Assembly: GCF_045124755.1 (NCBI RefSeq)
Contig: NZ_JBGVMK010000213.1
Length of the DNA stretch: 15,636 nucleotides
Reading direction: 5' to 3' (one strand)
From: Succinimonas sp045124755
Lineage (GTDB): Bacteria > Pseudomonadota > Gammaproteobacteria > Enterobacterales > Succinivibrionaceae
A model generated the notes under the pieces. The model saw nothing but the letters and a program-made list of their open reading frames with translations. It was not told where the DNA came from and did no database searches. Positions 14,425 to 15,636 of this stretch are shown here, one piece after another. Numbering within the stretch: position 1 is the first letter of the stretch; each line of letters begins with the position of its first letter. Both the position numbers and the translations under genes were made by a program.

Positions 14425-15438
14425 GAGAAAAAATGATAAGAATTTCTGGGTGCTTGCCCGTACATATCTCCATGATTATATGCCTGCCGTCAGGAATCTG
14501 TCGGACAAGTCGGTTGACACGTATAAACAATCATTAAAAACATACCTTGATTTTTTGGAAGACACCAAATCGCTCGCCAAGGAAAAAGTAACATTTGATG
14601 CCTTTTCAAGAGATAACGTCAAGGAATATGTAACATGGCAAAAGGATAAAAAGTTTTCTTCTAAAACCATAAACTTAAGGCTTACTGCCATCAGATCATT
14701 TCTCAAGTATTGTTCGGAGGAAGATTTCGAGCTCCGTGGTGTATATGCAGATGTAGCTTCCGTCAGAAATGTAAAAGAAGAAAAAAAGCCATACAGTACC
14801 TAAAGCCAGAAGCAACAGCAGCCATCCTGTCGGCATATGATGTTGATACTGCGAAGCATCGGAGAAACCGGATGATGCTGATCCTGTTGTATGATAGCGG
14901 CGCCAGGGTGCAGGAACTTGCTGACCTTAATATATCCTCTCTTCACATAGGAGAGGCGAATCCTTATATAACTCTTGTAGGGAAAGGCCGCAAGAGTCGT
15001 AACGTCCCGCTCATGGCAAAAACAGTAAAGCACTTAAATGTTTATATACAGGAATTCCATCCTGGCAATAAGGAGGCCCCGCTGCTTTATAGTATTCTTG
15101 ACGGAAAACCTCATAGATTGTCCACTGACAGCATCAGCCTTGTATTGAAAAATGCAGCAGACATGGCAAGGAAAAACTGCAATGAAATTCCTGACAATGT
15201 GCATTGTCACCTCATCAGAAAAACAAAAGCTATGGATCTTTATCGTAATGGTGTACCGTTGCCATTTATAATGCAGCTTCTTGGACACGAAAGCATGTCC
15301 ACAACATCAGGATTCTATGCTTTTGCAACATTAGAAATGATGAGTGAAGCCATCAATAAGTCTGCTCCTAAAGTTGACGATGACGAAAAGCTGTGGAAGA
15401 ACGCTGATATAAGGAAAATAATCTTCTCGCTTGACTAA
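14414..15438 (+). CDS. ritC: Tyrosine recombinase, third of the RIT trio, read in two frames
   Basis: Two frames make up one recombinase. The first (14414-14803, 129 aa) carries a complete N-terminal core-binding domain with SVDTYKQSLKTYLDFL and TINLRLTAIRSFLKYC and ends KKPYST. The second, in the -1 frame, continues AIQYLKPEATAAILSAYDVD and contains all the catalytic residues: GARVQEL (Arg165 in the joined protein), HLIRK (His266, Arg269), LLGHES (His292) and FYA (Tyr302). Joining at the A-AAA-AAG at 14782-14788 gives 341 aa, the normal size for this family, with no lost residue. Either a programmed -1 frameshift or a one-base deletion (or sequencing error) in the A run explains it. GGAGGT stands 8 bases before the ATG. 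Confidence 0.8.
14782..14788 (+). promoter_or_regulatory. Candidate -1 frameshift site in ritC
   Basis: A-AAA-AAG sits in frame as GAA-AAA-AAG, the classical bacterial slippery heptamer used by insertion sequences and dnaX. Slipping one base back leads straight to GCC-ATA-CAG and the catalytic frame; the zero-frame stop TAA follows at 14801-14803. No strong Shine-Dalgarno-like stimulator lies 10-14 bases upstream and only a weak 4-bp hairpin is seen downstream. Confidence 0.5.
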
Positions 15439-15447
15439 TCACCCCTG

Positions 15448-15498
15448 AAATACTATGCCGAAAAAAATGAAGATATCGGCATTATAGAAGCATTAAGC
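15448..15498 (-). repeat. RIT right inverted repeat, 51 bp
   Basis: Its reverse complement equals the left repeat at 50 of 51 positions; the single change is A to T in GATATC-A/T-TC. It starts 9 bases after the ritC stop. Confidence 0.88.
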
Positions 15499-15514
15499 CG
15501 TAATTCCCGCTACC

Positions 15515-15636
15515 TAATTCTAACCACATTGCCTCACTTAGGTGGAGCAAAGCTTTGAAATTGTTGGTTTTGTGGTCAGAAAATTGTTGTAGATCTCTTG
15601 GTATTTTGTTATAATGTGGATAGAATAATTCTAACC
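15515..15636 (+). repeat. Right flank of RIT: 11-bp direct repeat and promoter-like sequence
   Basis: TAATTCTAACC occurs at 15515-15525 and again at 15626-15636, at the very end of the window. Between them TTGTAG (15587-15592) and TATAAT (15610-15615) are separated by 17 bp and form a plausible promoter reading out of the window. No frame continues the interrupted IS3-type transposase. Confidence 0.4.

Larger units (their letters stand above)
12165..15498 (+). mobile_element. Recombinase-In-Trio (RIT) element
   Basis: Three tyrosine recombinase genes in one orientation, overlapping end to start, lie between 51-bp inverted repeats that match at 50 of 51 positions. This is the defining layout of RIT elements, with a size (about 3.3 kb) in the usual range. 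Nothing else is carried. Termini may extend a little further: on the left the word GCCGAAG occurs twice more outside the repeat (12136-12142, 12153-12159). No target-site duplication was recognised. The alternative Tn554-type (TnpA, TnpB, TnpC) is excluded because its TnpC is not a recombinase, while all three genes here carry recombinase boxes. Confidence 0.8.

Noticed and set aside
12165..15498. Tn554-type transposon or integron
   Set aside because: All three genes have tyrosine recombinase boxes, whereas TnpC of Tn554 does not; there is no attC array, cassette or resistance gene.
12236..15636. ATTCTAAC occurring inside the RIT leader and twice in its right flank, as a possible target duplication
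   Set aside because: The left copy lies inside the inverted repeat boundary and no copy abuts both ends, so it cannot be a duplication of the insertion site; an 8-mer may recur by chance in AT-rich DNA.
1..15636. CRISPR arrays, rRNA or tRNA genes
   Set aside because: No spaced identical repeats of the right size and no recognisable structural RNA sequence were found by reading both strands.

Overview
The core of this window is chromosomal DNA of a gammaproteobacterium. cysZ and zipA lie divergently, as they do in enterics. purM, a DUF2066 gene, hda and perM follow, and the same set (purM, hda, perM) clusters in E. coli. Moderate-to-low GC, short Shine-Dalgarno-led genes and a shortened gene set would fit an anaerobic gut lineage such as Succinivibrionaceae. 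That placement is inference; no rRNA or tRNA is present to test it.

Layout: (1) 1-1933 is an accessory segment on the minus strand: an AAA/ABC-type ATPase followed 7 bp later by a small TOPRIM-like protein that looks C-terminally truncated, then a 55-codon orphan ORF. The ATPase-TOPRIM pairing resembles known phage-defence modules. (2) 2216-4532 holds cysZ (-) and zipA (+), divergent across a 667-bp gap. (3) 4772-10315 holds purM (-), a 617-bp control region, the DUF2066 gene and hda (+, likely one operon), then perM (-) with a very large acidic, Ser/Asn-rich insert. (4) 10316-15636 is a graveyard and landing site for mobile DNA: an unassigned stretch, the C-terminal part of an IS4/IS1634-type transposase, a 78-nt long hairpin, an IS3-family transposase fragment cut at its second catalytic aspartate, and a near-complete three-recombinase element (Recombinase-In-Trio, RIT) bounded by 51-bp inverted repeats.

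Three observations stand out. First, the purM/DUF2066-hda control region carries five DnaA-box-like 9-mers at exactly 12-bp intervals, upstream of the operon encoding the DnaA inactivator Hda. Second, the third recombinase gene of the RIT element is split by a frame change exactly at an in-frame A-AAA-AAG slippery heptamer, so it may be made by programmed -1 frameshifting. Third, the ATPase/TOPRIM pair is a candidate defence cassette that may be decaying.

How the genes work together: PurM is purine synthesis, CysZ sulfate uptake, ZipA division, and Hda control of replication initiation; these are unrelated housekeeping functions kept together by ancestral synteny. The three recombinases are translationally coupled (ATGA overlap, then an 11-nt overlap) and probably act jointly on the 51-bp ends.
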